Of a DNA stretch of 64,000 nucleotides, positions 27,187 to 37,935 are shown piece after piece. Made by a program: the position numbers and the translations under genes. Source of the stretch: Silurus meridionalis (taxonomy: Eukaryota; Chordata; Actinopteri; Siluriformes; Siluridae); contig NC_060885.1 of NCBI RefSeq assembly GCF_014805685.1, positions 24,747,632-24,811,631 of the forward strand. Reading direction: 5' to 3'. Position 1 is the stretch's first letter; each line of letters begins with the position of its first letter. Under the pieces are notes generated by a model. It was not told the origin of the DNA and ran no database searches. It saw only the letters and a program-made list of their open reading frames with translations.

Positions 27187-30100
27187 CTATTCTGTTTTGG
27201 ATTTTTTACTGTCGTTGCCATTCTCCTCAGATACCTGGTCCTCGTCTTTCTTACGTTTCTTGGTGTTTTCATCTACGTTGGTACCGGTGTGGTGGCTGAA
27301 TGTGACGATCATACAAGTCATGTTGTCACAGCCTGTGCCATCTCCAGATGTGTCCGGTGCCAAGCAGTGGTCAAGCAGCTGGAACACAGACAAAAGTTCT
27401 CTCTGTAAATGTCTACTTGAACAAAAACATTCCTATGCCAGTGTGGACAAGTTTCAGTTGTATTGATTTATGAACCTGAAAAATTTTTTTTATATGAAAC
27501 TGATCTCTGATACACCCGAGCTCTAGATTAAGTCACACAAGTGATAAATAGAATTAAGATGAAAATTAAACATTAAAAAAAATGGTCTAAAATAAAACTA
27601 ACCAGCATTGTTTTATTTATTTATTTCATTTTGTTTCACAAATAGTAAAATGACAGAATAAGCCATACAACAAAGCAAAATAACACTTACCTCTTCAATA
27701 GCAGCAGACAGAGGCTTGGCTTTATTTCCTTCTGCTTTCAATCTTTCACTCACAAAGTCGACAACCTCCTGGCTACTCATTACATTCCTGTAATAAACAG
27801 GCATTTTAGTGATAAGTAATAGCGCTCTGATTACCATAAAGGATGCAACACACTAGCAATATAAACCATTAATGTAATGTCACTGCCAGGACATTTGGAA
27901 TTCACTATGGATGGCACATATGAGTTTGAGTTTAACCCCATGCTTATTAATACTAAAAAAGGGTTGTGTGTTATATGGGAAGAATTTAATGAAACTAGTA
28001 TAGTGTAGTATACTAGTATAGAGCAAGGGAAATAAAGGGTACTGAAGCAGTATTATCGGGTTGCAGGAATTCTATTTATTTTTAGAGTCTTCGAAAAGCT
28101 AACCTGGCTGCTGTCACTTATAAAAATAATAATCAGAATGGCATTACATACCAGTGGACATTACTATGACCAATCATAACCCAAGAACGGGAATCATAAA
28201 AGAACAAAAAACCTTAAAGAATGAACTTTTGTTACCCTCACCAGATTCCATCACAAGCAACCACCATGAATTCATGATCTTCATTCAGAGTTAGTACTTT
28301 GACATCAGGTAAAGCAGAAATCATCTGTTCCTCAGGTGGGAGGCTCTTATTCCTCTTGTAAAAATGGTCCCCTAAAACCAAGAAAACTATCAGTCAACGA
28401 GATCCAAAATGTGTTTAAAAAAAATAAAATAAAAAAGGACAAAAGACAGTTGTGTGTACAAACCAATTGCTCTTGAGAGGTTCAACCCTCCGTTGACTCG
28501 GCCGTCCATGGTCACTTTGCCGCCTGCGTTCTTTATTCTGGCCAGTTCGAGTTCGTCTTCAGGTTTGTGATCATAGGACATGTCCACTGCTTTGCCCCTC
28601 TCTGAGACAACACAGCGAGAGTCTCCAGCATTAGCGACTATTAGCTGCTTACCACGGATCAGAGCCACAACTGCTGTAGTCCCGCTGTCTGAGCCAGGCT
28701 GGAAAACAAGCAAGTTCAAATTTTATTAGAAAATCCTGCTTTAATAAAAATGCATGTGTCAATTCTAATGGATTTTTTTTTTACAAAAGTTCTTTCTGAT
28801 CTGTTACCATCAAAATTCAGATCTGGCTTTGGCTAAAAAATTAAGTCTGTATTAGCTGAAAGCTGTGTAACAACTGTGATGATAGGTCTCTACTGGGCGG
28901 TGCAAGTTCTACGAATTCACCCCCAAGCATGGTACAGAAGGCGGATAGCAAGGAGGCATGGCGTCCTGACGAGACCTAGCTACAGTTCGATTAGTGTGGC
29001 AGCCTCTTACTGTCTTCAAGTACCTATCAAAGTTGCCTATAAAATGCTGCCAGGAGGACTGTGAGGTAGAGAAATTTCGGTTCTGGACTACTGTTAGCGC
29101 TCTCATTACAGGTAAAGACGGCAGAAAAGGCAGAGGAATACCTGCCAGACCCTCGCAATGCCTTGTAAAGGTGGGAGACTCCTCAGCCCTGCGTCAGGAA
29201 GTCCCTTACCCATACACATTAATAGAACAGCCCGCCTGTCGGGACCTGAGGCTTCGGAGCGCGGCGAGAACGCCCTTCATCCTCTCCCGTTCCAGCCACT
29301 CCTCATCCCCTTTCCTGGGCACTAGAACTCTTCCCCATTTTAATTCAATTTAATGCTCAATAAACACACTATTTGCTCTTGTCCGTGTTCAGCAGGCAAG
29401 CTACCTATTTTAACATCAGTGTAAATTTTATTAGTTTAGTAAACAGCTAAGCTAAAATGCTTCATTAGCACTGTTCTTTTAGTGACAACGGACTTCTCAC
29501 AATGGGTTTTTAAGCGATAGCCATGATGTTCGACAAATTTGTTGAACAGATTTTCTGAAAGTTAAACCTACATGATTTAATTAGCAAATCAGTTAAAACA
29601 GATAAAAGCATAAATTAGTAAATAGTAAAAACTTACTTTTTATACAATTCTTTCAGACGGAATTCATAAAACAAACAAAAAAGTGTTACTCATACAACGT
29701 CCTCATGCTAAATTTTAAAGTATAATGTGTCCAATTTTAAATGTGCAGTTTGGGCGAAAAAACAAACAAACAAAAAACGATAACACCTTATTAGATCCAA
29801 TCAAACACTAGCACACTTACCTCTTCTTTACCATCCATCCCTGGCAAACACATTTGTTCTTCTTCTTCATCATCATCTGTGTCCTCTTCCTCCTCTTCCT
29901 CTTCTGTGTCCTCTTCATTTTCACTGCTGCCTTCACCATCCTGCTCACTGCCGTCCTAGCAGAACATGAACAAAATTTTAATTGAATTAACGGGGGAAAA
30001 AGACCAAATAAACTCAACCATCAGCATTTTCATCACAACGACGTGATACGTGTGGGTTTCATTGATGCTTCCACTCACACATACCCTTCCTGCTCACCTC

Positions 30101-32351
30101 TTCATCACTGCCCTCCTCTTCCTCCTCTGCTTCATCGGACTCATCACTGTCCTCAAAAAACTTGGATTTGGCACTTCCTGGTGTGGGTGCTGCAGAAGAG
30201 GAACAGGAAGGACCTGCGTCTGCTGTGGCTACTGCTTTCTCACCCTCTGAGGGGTCTCTGGCTGCAGAGCTCCCGCCACAGGAGGCTGCTGCTCTCCTGC
30301 ATGCCCTCATTTTGGAACCTGCAGCTGACTCCTCCAGCTTGGCTTTCCCATTGCTCTCTGTTTCAGATGCCCCGCATTCAGTCTCGCCGTTGATTGTGTT
30401 ATCTGTGTGGGTGTTATCTTTCTCTTCCAGCTCTTTAGGGGTATCCTGTCCAAGCTTTTTGGCCGATTTACTCAGGTTTTGCCCGTAACGGACAAGCAGC
30501 TCCTCAATTGTCATTGTGGCCTCTTCATGAAGAAGAGCTGTTTCCTCATTATCCACTGACAGGGAAAAACATACAAAGCACTATAAATTATGGCTTAGTG
30601 GTTAATGTAAAGGCTTTTTTTTTAATAGCATTGTTCCTCACCATCATCTTCATCTGCTACTTTTTCTGGTGCTGCCTCTTCTTGTGGACGCCCAGCTATC
30701 TGAACAAGTTCCTTGATGACCTCCTCTGTGGTTATTTGGCTGTCTATAGCCAGGAAAGCATCTTCCAGGGCCTGCAAACCAAGCAATACATCAGTACAGA
30801 AGATCGAGAGAAAAAGTGTTTTTAAGACCATTTGATGATATCTAGGTAATGGTCATCCATCTTTCAAGTACTAGAGACTCTACAGCCAGTAGAAGAACTT
30901 CCAACAGCATGTCTAAATATATCTAAAACATATTTAAAGAGTTTTTGGGGTCCAGAGTATTCATCCTGGGTGGCACAGGTGATTAGCAGAGTTGTGCAGT
31001 CAGGAGAGGCAGTGCCTCACCTGTTATATCCCAATAAAAAACATCATTGAGAAACTTTGCTATGATTCTGCTTCTTTTTTTGTCAAAGTCAGCAATTAAC
31101 AGAGTTTGGCTAGAATTCCTTGCAAGGCACAATGAAGTGCAGAAGCTGAGATCTGTGTCTCACCTCGGACTGTGCAATTCTGTTTAAACTAAACTGTATA
31201 CCTTTAACTGCTTGAATATCACCAATTAACCGTTTGTAGATTCTAACTTGCAATTTTACCACCTTCAATAATCCATATAATTTATTTCACACATTTATGT
31301 AAAAGATATTTAGGCTTGTTGCTAGTTTGTTGTGTCTCCAGCTTGGACTTGAACACAATTTCACTGTTTTTGTTATTATATTGTTCACATTATGAATATA
31401 GAAAATCCTGACAATTACACATACTTAAGTGATCAAATGAAGCATTGAATTAAGACATTTGTCAAGTCTGCTGAAATAAGCAGAACAGTTAAGTAGATCA
31501 TATCTGTAGAAAATGAAATAATACATTTAAAACACAAACACACATCTGTATTAACAAATGCAAACTATTTAATTTTTTCATTTATCCATCAGCTACTAAA
31601 TTGGATCAATGTATCGATAATTGCCTGTGGATTGTTTGTCCTGTTGTAATGAGTAATAAAATGCATTAATGAGGTTGTAGAACCTCGCGTTTGTGAAGAA
31701 CGACTCAAAAGATAGGCGGACTGAGTTTCAAGTCTCATTGTATTTTCCCAACTAGCGCTGTTCAGTGTGCTTTCAACACCGCAATGATAAATAAAACACC
31801 TTTTTCTTTTTCAAATTGTTTTAAAAATGTAAAGTGTTTAAATGTTGATGATGGTAAATGTTAATAATAAACAGTGCTACTAAAAAAATTACAAGCAACT
31901 TTGTTTTGCATTTCTTCCCCCTAACTGTACCAAAATTTAACCGAACCGTGACCTAAAAACCGAGATACGTACTGAACCATGAACTTTGTGTACAGTTACA
32001 TCCTGAGCTCCCACACATTTTTACACAGCCATGGCCTTTATATTTATTTTCTGTATATGTAGCCACTAATAAATAAAAAGATTATATATATGTATATATA
32101 TAAATAAAACGCGCAGTACATATATTTGCACATTTATACGCACTTGTCAATTTGCAGAATTGCTACTATTAGCTCTTCTTTCATTGCTGTGTAGCTCTAT
32201 TATGCGGATTGTAGAACATAAAATAACTGCTTATTGAGAACATAATTATTTAATCACTTTAGGGTTTATATATGTATAGATCTGGCTCTGTCTGTCTTTC
32301 TAAATTCCCTGGACTTCATGTCACATAACTGCTGGTTAGCTGTAAAGGAGG

Positions 32352-32408
<57 letters not shown>

Positions 32409-33078
32409 GGCGCGCGCGCGGAAAGTTGTGTAATTGTGAGTCAGTGTTTGTGTGAAGTTTCCATCTGCTTACCTTTTGCAGTTTGCCATTTTTATATGCT
32501 TTCTGCTCTTTGATGATGTCTGGTAAATACTTGGAGCAGAACAAAGCAACTTCTTCACCTGGCGGTAAAGAGAAACTCAAGCCTTAAACTCAACACTTTT
32601 CTGTTGACCTCCAGTCTGATTAGTACAGTAGTTTACCTCCATGTCCATCATAAACGGCGAACATTGCCGTCTCGTCGTCCAGCTCTGGGATACAATTGTG
32701 TGCGTCCTGGAACAAAAGAAAGTAGGAAATGTTCGAGTTTAAAAGCTGCAGAAATCCTTGAACCCTGAAGAAAAAGCAGCATGCTAACGAGCTAATGGCG
32801 CGAAAATAACCTACACACTACATCTGCGTCCTGATCAGGACCAACCCTACACAGAACAGACCCCCAAACCACACAAAGAGCCGCTGCTTTATTCCACACC
32901 AACAAACTTTTTTTCAGCCACCAAAAACCGTCTATAAGAATTAAGTAGCTAAGCGACTTTTTTTTACCTCCATTGAAACTCGCCATCCCTGCATAGCCGC
33001 CAGTCCATAGCTCAGTTTCTGATTCCCTCCGTTGGCAGTGGTTTTCTCCGTATTGGGTTTGGACAGATACGCCCCCAT
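27187..33078 (-). CDS. ppm1g: Protein phosphatase 1G (PP2C gamma), 10 exons
   Basis: Coding exons in order: 33078-32968, 32706-32637, 32558-32473, 30771-30642, 30555-30098, 29955-29821, 28698-28464, 28371-28242, 27787-27691, 27378-27187. They total 1644 nt (547 aa; mammalian PPM1G is about 546), all GT/AG and in frame. It is a metal-dependent Ser/Thr phosphatase of the nucleus, known to act on splicing factors and histone H2A-H2B. Seen: MGAYLSKP (Gly2, a possible myristoylation site), the PP2C N-half with GWRVSMEDAH and metal-binding DGHGG (57-61), a long insert (about 130-330) with an acidic tract at about 266-320, then the second half with [27 protein letters not shown] (D449) and GCDNMTC (D502), and a basic KKRKK (524-528) as probable nuclear signal. 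All expected metal ligands are present. The insert sequence before the acidic tract is the part least like mammals. Intron 7 (30641-30556 side) is short; the long intron 30772-32472 carries a (GT)n tract and a MITE end, and intron 28699-29820 a probable solo LTR. Confidence 0.97.
28866..29398 (+). mobile_element. Probable solo LTR in a PPM1G intron
   Basis: A 533-bp block, clearly more GC-rich than the intron around it, starting TGTAACAACTG and ending CAGCAGGCA (TG...CA ends). It is flanked by agctg (28861-28865) and agcta (29399-29403), a 4/5-matching target duplication. It contains TATAAAA at 29038-29044 and AATAAA at 29359-29364, the order expected for an LTR promoter and polyadenylation site read on the plus strand, antisense to PPM1G. 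No internal retroviral or gypsy genes accompany it. The open frames inside show no known domain. Confidence 0.5.
31740..32008. repeat. MITE end fragment in PPM1G intron
   Basis: The phrases 'aaccgaaccgtgacctaaaa' and 'gtgtacagttacatcc' are terminal sequences of a widespread fish non-autonomous DNA transposon. Only one end is evident here; the opposite inverted repeat was not found. Confidence 0.4.
32352..32406. repeat. (GT)n microsatellite with GC-rich edge
   Basis: GT tract followed by 'gcgggcgcgcgcgcgg', an alternating purine-pyrimidine run that can adopt Z-form DNA. It lies about 70 bp downstream (in transcript sense) of the exon 3 donor of PPM1G. Confidence 0.95.
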
Positions 33079-33640
33079 GTTGTCTTTATCGTCGCGTTAA
33101 AGTGTTTATTAAAAAGCGAGGGTAAACCCCGTTACAGAGAGATGAGAGACACACAGAGTGAAAGGATTGAATAAGTCTCAGTAACGGGCCGTGTATCTGT
33201 GCACAGCGGACCTTCCACACATTTCACTCGGATCTGTGCTGCCTGCTTTCGCAAAGTAAAAAAAAAAACTTTGAAAGCTGGCTGTACAAGCCGTGCTGCT
33301 CGTTACCTCCCGGGTGCTTTTTAGCCGGCTAGCTGTCCGCTTGCTAACACCACAAATAACGCGCGGACTTATTATATCTCCCAACACACACACACACACT
33401 TTAGCGCACTCTCTCCCGGAACATGAGCGCAGTTCTGCAGTCGTCTAAACTGAACTCCAAGCGCGCTCCGGTTCAAAACCCGATGCAAATGAGCTCCGTC
33501 GCAAAATACGCCAGCGATCTAACACGTGTGAAAGCTAACATAATCAACAGCCCTCCAGGTCCATTTTACACAGCGCTGCCTCAGATCCTGCCCGGAAGCG
33601 GAAGCGAGAGCTTTTGCGCATGACACATAGCGGAGAGTCG
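33079..33640. promoter_or_regulatory. CpG-rich PPM1G promoter
   Basis: Sequence upstream of the PPM1G start is rich in CpG ('tttagcgcactctctcccgg', 'gcgtcacatgtgcgcag' just beyond), unlike the AT-rich surroundings. No TATA box at a fitting place. This is the usual form of a housekeeping promoter and could drive transcription both ways. Confidence 0.65.
33423..33623 (+). CDS. Possible divergent first exon or uORF, 66 aa
   Basis: An open frame MSAVLQSSKLNSKRAPV... of 66 codons runs outward from the shared CpG-rich region, opposite to PPM1G. I recognise no family. It could be the first exon of a divergent transcript (a GT lies at 33560 in 'ccaggtcc'), or a chance frame, which CpG-rich DNA often gives because stop codons are rare. 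No following exon could be linked to it. Confidence 0.15.
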   Translation: MSAVLQSSKLNSKRAPVQNPMQMSSVAKYASDLTRVKANIINSPPGPFYTALPQILPGSGSESFCA

Positions 33641-33949
33641 CGCTCATGCACACGCTGGCTGCGTCACATGTGCGCAGAAAGGCAAAATCTAAGATTTAAG
33701 ACTTGATCGTAATATGTATAGGAAACGTTCATATGATTAACTGCCTACTCTGTGGGTCCTCCAAGCAGCCTTCATAATACATTTAATATATAAGGACAAA
33801 AGACACAAGACATGAATTACAAATGTGCAAACATATAATTACAAAAAAAAGCGAACGCATGAAAGGTGTGCCTGTAAAAAGTGTGCAATGTAACATCATA
33901 GAAAGGAAAAGTCCTGCAAGAGTTTAAGTGGATCACTGTTGATATTCAG

Positions 33950-34160
33950 ATCAATTCGAGTCAATTCAGTTTTATTTGTAGGGCGCTTTTAAAAAGTGTC
34001 CAAAGCAGCTTTTCAGAAGAGGTTATGACCCTAAGTGAACTTTTCCTTGCCATAGTCACCCGAGGCTTGCTTATCGAGGATAAATACACATTTAAATTAT
34101 TTACATTTTGTTCGATAATTCTTACATTATGTAAAGCTGCAATGAATAATAATAATAAGA
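33950..34160. repeat. Two LINE tails in inverted orientation
   Basis: 33950-34022 is the reverse strand of an L2-type LINE end ('caattcagttttatttgtag', 'ccaaagcagcttttcaga'). From about 34023 the sequence switches to the forward strand of the same tail ('cttttccttgccatagtcac', 'gcttgcttatcgaggataaa', 'tgtaaagctgc'). The two halves belong to the same repeat type but point in opposite directions. Confidence 0.6.
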
Positions 34161-34247
34161 AGAAGAAGAAGAGATGGACCTTTCATATTTTATTTTTATT
34201 TCATTGTATTTTTTAGTGTTGACCTTAAAAGTTAAAATTTAATTAAT

Positions 34248-34450
34248 CGCGTTAGGGGTCGCCACAGCGGATCCTCCGCACATTTGATTTGGCACATGTT
34301 TTTACGCTGGATGCCCTTCCTAACGCAACCCTACCCATTTATCCGTGCTTGGAACTGGCACTAAGAGTGGCTGGGGTTGGATCCCTGACCGGGGATCGAA
34401 CCCGGGTCGCAGCGGCGAGAGCGCCGCATCCTAACCACTAGACCACCAGG
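34248..34450 (-). repeat. RTE-tailed tRNA SINE with 27-bp target duplication
   Basis: On the minus strand: 'ctggtggtctagtggttagg' (A-box TGGTCTAGTGG), then 'acccgggttcgatccccggt' (B-box GGTTCGATCCC), then a body with 'aaatgggtagggttgcgtta', 'gaagggcatccagcg' and 'ggatccgctgtggcgacccc'. The copy is bracketed by direct repeats of 27 bp at 34221-34247 and 34451-34477 that differ at only two positions, which shows retrotransposition and a fairly young age. The body and 3' end match the RTE LINE of 39217-44662. Confidence 0.88.
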
Positions 34451-34546
34451 GACCCTAAAAGTTACAATTTAATTAATATGCACATTTAAGTAAACATATA
34501 AAAGTAATAATAACGGTTTGTATAAATAAAAAGGTTAGAGATTATA

Positions 34547-36412
34547 CAGTGGGGCAAAAAAGTACTTAGTCAGCCACCAATTGTGCAAGTTCTCACACTT
34601 AAAACGATGAGAGAGGCCTGTAACTTTTATCATAGGTACACTTCAACTATGAGAGACAAAATGTGAAAGAAAAAAAATCCCGAAAATCACATTGTCTGAT
34701 TTTTAAAGAATTTATTAGCAAATTATAGTGGAAAATAAGTATTTGGTCACCTACAAAAAAAAGCCTCTGTCCTCCACTTGTTACCTGTATTAATGTGGCA
34801 AGTGTAATGTGTCACACTAGATTATTGGAGTTACGATTGATCAGTGGTATTAAGATGTGGGTTTTCTTTCTTTATTTTGAAATTTGTATTGGAGATCGCA
34901 TGAGCGATGCAGGGTCATGTGGTATAATATGAAGTGCTGTCATGCAAGCTTTGTCACGTATAAGCGCGAAGGTAGCGCTGACGTCATTTCTGTGCGTCGT
35001 CTCTCTTTTGCGGACTGTGATAACGGTGAGAGGTATGATTTATCAACAATTCGGGAACAAGTTATAGAATAATGTTAAATACTAATCGGTTAAAGGAATT
35101 TCTGTCTTAAACATGATTATTTGTTAATCTTTCTTTTGATTTACGGTTAGTAATTCAATTGATGAATGTTGTAATGTGTATAGTTATTTTTATAATTATT
35201 ACGGGTAATGGCCGCCATTACAAGTGCGGCATTCTTACATTGAGTTAAAAGAATAATTTCATTGCTATAAATTTGATTGATTGAAGATGCATATTATTTT
35301 TAATGATCCATGAGAAGTTCCATGTATCTATGTATTTTCTGTTAAATGAATATACATTGAGAGAATATGTAATGATTGACAGGCACAGGCTAGACCAGAG
35401 ACTCTCCATGTATTATCTGATGGTGTCTGTTGTTTCTATACAGTGATGAGAGAACACAAAAGCTGGAAGTAAATCGTATGGCAATTGTACCAACCTGTGG
35501 AGACCTGTTTGAACTCGTTATCAGTATAAAAGACACCTGTCCACAACCTCAAACAGTCAGACTCCAGACTCCACTATGGCCAAGACCAAAGAGCTGTCAC
35601 AGGACACCAGAGACAAAATTGTAGACCTGCACCAGGCTGGGAAGTCCCTATCTGCAATAGGTAAGCAGCTTGGTGTAAAGAAATCAACTGTGGGAGCAAT
35701 TATTAGAAAATGGAAGACATACAAAACCACTGATAATCTCCCTCGATCTGGGGCTCCACGCAAGATCTCACTCCGTGGGGTCAAAATGATCACAAGAACG
35801 GTGAGCAAAAATCCCAGAACCACACGGGGGGACCTAGTGAATGATCTGCAGAGAGCTGGGATCAAAGTAACAAAGGCTACCATCAGTAACACACTACACC
35901 GCCAGGGATTCAAATCCTGCCGTGCCAGACGTGCCCCCCTGCTTAAGCCAGTACATGTCCGGGCCCATCTGAAGATGATCCAGAAGAGGATTGGGAGAAT
36001 GTCATATGGTCAGATGAAACCAAAATAGAACATTTTTGGTAAAAACTCAACTTGTCGGGTTTTGTAGAAGAAAGAATGCTGAGTTGCATCCAAAGAGGGG
36101 AGGGAGTTGAAAATCTGTGTTGCCCAGTGGCAGCCCTAAAACATTACTGCTCTAGAGGAGATCTGCATGGAGACTTACAGAAAATGTTTGATCTCTGTCG
36201 TTGCCAACAAAGGGTATATAACAAAGTCCTGAAAAGAACTTTTGTTATTGACCAAATACTCATTTTCCACTATAATTTGCAAATAAATTCTTTAAAAATC
36301 AGACAATTAGATTTTCTGGATTTCATTTTCTCACCTATGATGAAAATTACAGGCCTCTCATCTTTTTAAGTTGGAGAACTTGCACAATTGGTGGCTGACT
36401 AAATACTTTTTT
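34547..36412 (+). mobile_element. Tc1-like transposon carrying foreign insert and deletion
   Basis: The left inverted repeat starts CAGTGGGGCAAAAAAGTACT at 34547 after TA, with inner repeat near 34735. The right one is at about 36235-36412 ('gaccaaatactcattttcca' and 'ttgcacaattggtggctgac'), its last bases lost into poly-T. Two changes set it apart from a full copy: about 680 bp of unrelated DNA (about 34796-35476) sits between the left repeat and the transposase, and most of the catalytic domain is deleted near 36100. The remaining transposase is the DNA-binding N-terminus only. Confidence 0.85.
35576..36028 (+). pseudogene. Truncated Tc1 transposase, DNA-binding half
   Basis: Open frame of 150 aa starting [20 protein letters not shown]. 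It has the two helix-turn-helix subdomains of Tc1 transposases (about 10-55 and 70-115), the linker [10 protein letters not shown], and ends at a stop just after the place of the first catalytic aspartate, which is not preserved (SYGQMKPK in place of the usual WSDETK). It is closely related to the N-terminus at 22659-22300. It could bind its own inverted repeats if expressed but cannot catalyse transposition. Confidence 0.85.
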
Positions 36413-36424
36413 TTTTTTTTTAAA

Positions 36425-36990
36425 TTTCAAGTGCTTTTTATTTATTCTGAAAGGTGGAGGGAAGGAGGCCAGGGCGCCTCCAAATGTCTGGAACCGGCCC
36501 TGGTTGGAATAAATGTTTAGTGCCTATAAGTTTATCCCTAATAAGTGAGCCAGTGGTTACTGTGACAAGGACAACTCCCTGAGATGGCACGAGGAAGAAA
36601 TCTTAAAAGGAAACAATGAAAAAGGAACCCCTCCTCATCTGGGTGGTACCAAATGTCCATTCATTACAGTCATTGCTGAGGTGTGCAGTTCAGTGATAGG
36701 AACTTAAATGCAGAATCTTTCATGCAAAATGCAAACTGTGCTGGGTGTGACTATTTTCTTTGATGATGTTGATTGCTCTCCTGACAACTCTAAATGGGAG
36801 AGGTTCTTCAGTTTTGCTAAGGATGTTCCAGCGATGGTTTGGGCACCTTTCACTACCCCCTGTAGAGACTTATTTTCGTTTGCTGTGCAACATCCAAACC
36901 AGACTGATGGAGCTTGGGAAAATACTCTTAATAGCACAACTGTAGGAGCGTCTAAAGATTCAGCTTGGCATGCCAAGTTTCCTGAGCCTT
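36425..36990 (-). repeat. LINE 3'-UTR fragment
   Basis: Reverse L2-type tail: 'tttatccctaataagtgagc', 'actccctgagatggcacgag', 'cctcatctgggtggtacc', followed by the less conserved part that resembles 1-230 and 21130-21350 in reverse. Frames on both strands (36704-36997) are shadows in this repeat. Confidence 0.6.
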
Positions 36991-37029
36991 GAAACAATGA
37001 GAGCTACCAGGATAACAGATTGCAGAGTC

Positions 37030-37510
37030 TAATAAAAAAAGTGATGTAGAGATAACCGATGATCGAGACAAATGAAAACCAATATATTAATGTGCTTGAA
37101 ATTTCTTTATGTACATGATGTGCGTTATTAAATGAGAATGTACATGCACGTTTTTCGAGTTTTTTTTTTTTACACAACAGCGTTGCTGCGATTTGTTTGA
37201 TGAAGGCATGCTATAAAAATGTACATGTTTGTTAACAACAAAAGTGTGTATGTAAGACGCACCCTGGGTGAGGGGTATGTAAAACTTTCTATAAGACGCC
37301 TCATATATACGCAAAATTATGGTAGAGAGATGGTGGCGTGGCGACGTTAAGTGGCCCCCCCCTTGTGGTCGAGATATTAGGGTTCATCGACATAACCGAT
37401 AAGAAAATGCTAAGACAAAGCGAGAATTTGGCGGTTCCACTTCAAAAAACGTCGACTTAATAGGGTTGGCGAGTTAACCGAGGTCGAGATAAGTGGGTTC
37501 GACTGTATTA
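37030..37510. repeat. Pogo/Tigger-like transposon fragment
   Basis: The right end reads 'gaggtcgagataagtgggtt' then 'cgactg' before TA, i.e. CAGTCGAAC on the other strand, a pogo-like end. Internal phrases 'tcgacataaccgataag' and 'gtcgacttaatagggttggc' echo the end sequence; 'agataaccgatgatcgagac' near 37045 may be the decayed left end. No transposase is readable. Confidence 0.4.
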
Positions 37511-37794
37511 CAATCTGCAATAATATTACTACCATCTTTTTAGCCATTTCTACATTACAGCTCTTTCCTCTCACTTTCTTTAACCTCTTTTACACTTTAG
37601 AACACATCATACCATAGTGAGTTGTATGTTACAGCGTGAAAGACCTATTATCATCAAAACTGTTCTTGTGATTTAGTGTTGGCAAACAATATACTGTGAT
37701 TGAAAAATTTGTATCGTTTCTAAACATCAGCCAGGTTTGTTTTATTTATTTATTTATTTTTTGCATAATTTTGCAAAATGGATAAGAGACAATA

Positions 37795-37935
37795 GATCAT
37801 GGGTGACGGTAGCTTAGTTGTTAGGGTATTTAACTAAGGGGTTGGACTTTGGATTCAAAGGTCAAGAGTTCTAGTCCCAGCCACATCAATCTATCACTCC
37901 TGAGTGACTGTTGCCCAGGTGTGCAGTGCTCGATT
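37795..37935 (+). repeat. tRNA-derived SINE head
   Basis: 'gacggtagcttagttgttag' (A-box-like TAGCTTAGTTG) and 'tcaagagttctagtcccagc' (B-box-like AGTTCTAGTCC) in tRNA-like spacing, followed by 'actcctgagtgactgttgcc'. A second SINE family, distinct from the RTE-tailed one. Confidence 0.6.

Noticed and set aside
28994..29353. 119-aa plus-strand frame
   Set aside because: Lies within the probable solo LTR, has no known domain and overlaps a frame on the other strand.
30043..30488. Plus-strand frames of 116 and 108 aa
   Set aside because: Antisense shadows of the acidic and low-complexity exon 5 of PPM1G.
34378..34450. Possible tRNA gene (A-box and B-box)
   Set aside because: The promoter boxes are followed by an RTE-derived body and flanked by target duplications, so it is a SINE; the anticodon arm does not need to be functional.
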